Shown here: in pieces, positions 61,575-64,000 of the stretch
How positions within the stretch are numbered: position 1 is the stretch's first letter
How the letters are laid out: every line of letters begins with the position of its first letter
DNA from: Isoperla grammatica
Lineage: Eukaryota; Arthropoda; Insecta; Plecoptera; Perlodidae
Reading direction: 5' to 3'
Length of the DNA: 64,000 bases
Assembly: GCA_945910005.1 (NCBI GenBank)
Contig: OX246745.1
Coordinates: forward strand, 39,821,919 to 39,885,918
Notes under the pieces: model-generated
What the model was told of the DNA's origin: nothing
Database searches by the model: none
What the model saw: the letters and a program-made list of their open reading frames with translations, nothing else
Position numbers and translations under genes: made by a program

Positions 61575-62932
61575 ATCGGCAACAGAGCAAGGAAGCGGAG
61601 CGGTTCTTCCCCCGGCCCCCGACGCCCGAGAGCAATCAGTCCAGCCCCAGCGAGGCAACCAACGCTCCACGCCGGTTCATCTCCTCCATACTGGGCGGCG
61701 ACGTACCTTACGGCAGCCGCTCCCACGTCCTGACCCGTGCCGAGCGCAAGGAGTACCTCCCCCCTTTACCACCTCCCGCCCCGCCCCTCCCACCCCCAAG
61801 ATGTCAGCAAGTGTCAGTCATCCAAAGAACCCCCCCCTCCAAACTCGTACGAGAGCCCATCATATTGGAGCCCGAACAAGACCAACCAATAGACTACCAC
61901 ATACCAAAAAAGGAACCGGAGAAGCAGGCCGCACCGGATTGCAAACCCACAGACTTGAGACGAAGCGCGTTAAAACACCCGACCAAGAGGATGCCGACGG
62001 GACGACAGCTCAACGGGGGCAACGTGACCCCGCGGTCGGCCGCCGCGGGACACGGGAGCAGCCGGTCGGGTACAGGTAACCCCAGCGGGGGTAGTCATGC
62101 CGGGGGCAGTCACAACGGCTCCAACTCCATGTCCGCCTCCAACGGCTACAACGGGGGCGGCGTCGTGGGTGGGGGCGGGGGCAACATGCTCGGGGGCAGT
62201 GGGGGCGGCGGCAGTATGAACCCCGGGGGAGGAAGGGGAAGCAACTATGGCCCCAACAGCCCCCCCACGGGCTCCTTGCCCCCCTTCTACGAGTCTTTGA
62301 AAGGTGGCGGCCTGCCCAACTACAACCACTACGGCAACAACACCAACTACGCCATGCTGTCGGCTCCCCTCCCGATGGACTGTGACACCGGACAAGAGAA
62401 CGTCGGGTTGGGTTACGCCGGGGGTGGGAGCCCCCCCAAACAATATTCCTTGCTACAAAACGTCGGTAGCTACGGCCTGGTGATCAAGGAGGACGAACAG
62501 CTGCCGCCGGTCCAGCTGCTCGGCAACTACGGAGGCCAGTACGACGACTCCATGATGGCCGACATGGTGGCCGTGGACCCGCTGCAGTTCACCGCGACGC
62601 TGACGTTCTCCAGCCCTGCGGATCACAACGCGCTGCTCGAGAGTCTCTCCGACGAGCTGTTCCTGCAGCGGATGTCTGCGTCTCCGGACATGGACACCAA
62701 CAACAACTCCACGGGGCTGCTGGAGACGACCCAACCGGCTAACCATCCAAATATTCCACCTCCGGTCGAGCCGTCGGTGGATCCCTTTCCCGAGCATTGC
62801 AACAACGTGCTCGGCCTGTCCAGATCCTACGACACCTCGAGAAACTTTGCGGCGCCGACACATTTCACCAAGAATACGGTCTTCTTAAGTCAGAATTCAG
62901 AAACAACTAGCAACTACCACAATTTACCCAAG
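61575..62932 (+). CDS. ovo: ovo/shavenbaby coding exon 2 (regulatory region)
   Basis: Main regulatory exon, residues about 51-503 of the joined protein. It follows a good acceptor (TTTGTTTCCAG) and stays open in the frame set by exon 1. In order it contains FFPRPPTPES (about 60-69), a basic SHVLTRAERKEYLPP block (about 100-114) followed by polyproline, a PIDYH motif (about 155-159), and a Gly/Ser/Asn-rich linker (about 198-275). After that come a conserved-looking SLPPFYESLK segment (about 284) and an acidic/hydrophobic segment from DPLQFTATLTFSS to LLESLSDELFLQRM (about 385-417). I recall this last region as the Ovo transactivation region. Base composition is sharply GC-richer than the flanking intron, with many CCCC and GGGG runs in codon context. 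The donor (AAG|GTTTGT) is weak. Reading on would stop after 20 more codons (62990-62992), so a truncated isoform cannot be excluded. Confidence 0.9.
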
Positions 62933-63315
62933 GTTTGTAAAATTACACTGAAAAATTTAATAATTGAATTGTGTATTTCAGAAAGAGCATAAGTCCACTG
63001 AGCATAGTTTTGAGATATTGCAAAAAGTGTTCTGCACTCGCACCCTTTCTACAATACAGTGGAATGTTCTCGTGAAATTTGTACCAGAGGAAAGAGCTAG
63101 GCTTGTGTCCTTTCTGCACCAAATTGAGGGTCCATATCTATCTATAGTTACAAAAAAATAACTACACTCATTGTTTGCAGACTGTGACCTACGACCTTTC
63201 TGAAATACACCATCACAATAGTATATAATAAAGAAATAGTTTTTGAATCAAATCTCTCGAGATCTATAAATGTCCTTCGTTCCGAGTCTAAATGTCGGGT
63301 ATATCATGTCGGTAG
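62933..63315 (+). other. ovo: ovo intron 2 (about 383 bp)
   Basis: Begins GTTTGT and ends GGTAG. Both splice sites are weak and the tract before the acceptor is not clearly pyrimidine-rich. A better-looking acceptor (TTTGCAG, ending at 63180) leads to an in-frame TAA after 15 codons, so it was not used. Inferred only from frame continuity. Confidence 0.65.
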
Positions 63316-63585
63316 GAACGACCAGAGCTGGCGTTGCACATCTCGTCCAATCGGGAGCCACAGATGCAGGAGCTGCAGATCCAAGTGCAGATGCAGAACT
63401 CCTCGAACCACAACCAGTTGCTGAGCCCCGGGCTGAGCTTCGAGCTGGACTCTCCGAGCACGGTCAGTCTCCCGAGCCCCGGCGCCAGCTGCAGCCTGGA
63501 CGGTCACGGATCTCTCAGTCCGCCCGGTAGCATCAGTGGACGTCGGGAGTCGGCAGCCGACGTCGGCAACATCTCTTCCCTACAG
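63316..63585 (+). CDS. ovo: ovo/shavenbaby coding exon 3 (partial gene, continues off the window)
   Basis: Ninety codons in phase 0 with exon 2, reading ERPELALHISSNREPQMQEL and then a Gln-rich stretch. A Ser/Pro-rich SPGLSFELDSPSTVSLPSP block follows, which I recall as resembling the part of insect Ovo just before the zinc fingers. The left boundary is uncertain. An in-frame TAG at 63313-63315 forces the exon to start at or after 63316, and the AG of that TAG is the first usable acceptor. AGs at 63327, 63363 and 63369 would also keep phase 0. The right end is CTACAG|GTTCGA, phase 0. The four C2H2 fingers expected of the family are not in the window and should be encoded to the right. Confidence 0.82.
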
Positions 63586-64000
63586 GTTCGATATATTTAT
63601 AGTACACGTACGGCTCAACACTTCTATTTTATTCAAGAGCAAAAAGTAAAAACAACTTGGGGAATATTATATATTCTGCAATAAGTTGATTTAACCAAAT
63701 TACTTATGCAAAGAAAACAATGTCGTAATGGTTTGCCTCCACTTCGGCCATGTTCCATAAGGACAAGCTGTGGTACCAACCTAATGGCTTTGGGAGCTTA
63801 GCTATGTGTCGTGTTCATGTGAATTCACAGTAATAATCTCGATGCATTTGTCCCGAGCTGGAAACCTTTGCCTTGCGATGTTTGCACTTAGCTTTTATCC
63901 CCCTTTGTTAGATTTTCCCAGACTCCCTTCTCTACTTGTTATCTTCAACAAAGGTTTATCACAGTCAATTTGCAGCTTCTTTGATTCATCAATAAGTCAG

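Noticed and set aside
61970..62443. 157-codon minus-strand frame opposite ovo exon 2
   Set aside because: Shadow of the GC-rich ovo coding sequence on the other strand; the + frame fits exon phases and family motifs.

Overview
This is eukaryotic genomic DNA from an invertebrate, most likely an arthropod. Three things point there: spliced coding sequence with GT/AG introns, a 22 kb first intron, and an N-terminal exon starting MPKIFLIKNRLHLQQQ. That start is, from memory, the long Shavenbaby-type isoform of the arthropod transcription factor Ovo. The species cannot be named from the sequence. No bacterial or organellar features were seen.

The only protein-coding host gene I can support is ovo/shavenbaby on the + strand. 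Exon 1 (39185-39335) carries the N-terminal degron-like segment. Exon 2 (61575-62932) carries the serine/proline/glycine-rich regulatory half and an acidic, activation-like segment. Exon 3 (about 63316-63585) carries a further conserved serine/proline-rich part. The reading frame is continuous across both junctions (phases 1 and 0). The C2H2 zinc fingers that define the family must lie beyond the right edge.

The rest is repeats. About 22 kb (roughly a third of the window, from adding array lengths) is tandem repeat. About twenty arrays have unrelated units of 3 to 94 bp. Between 16.7 and 35 kb, upstream of ovo, nine arrays lie almost end to end, finishing with a 7.6 kb array of a 54-61 bp unit. 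Two more large arrays (46 bp and 53 bp units) sit inside ovo intron 1. Many arrays are open in several frames on both strands only because the unit lacks stop codons. They are not annotated as genes.

The interspersed repeats include a decayed non-LTR retrotransposon (about 10830-15462, minus strand) sitting between two (AAT)n tracts. Two hAT-type DNA elements are nested in it. Three further hAT-type elements lie at 20711-21156, 49319-49678 and 51266-51816. All five have exact 8-bp target-site duplications. There are also several hairpin MITEs, tRNA-derived SINE fragments, a second degenerate reverse-transcriptase fragment at 60.7-61 kb, and dispersed repeat pairs. Remaining stretches are AT-rich intergenic or intronic DNA with nothing I can name.
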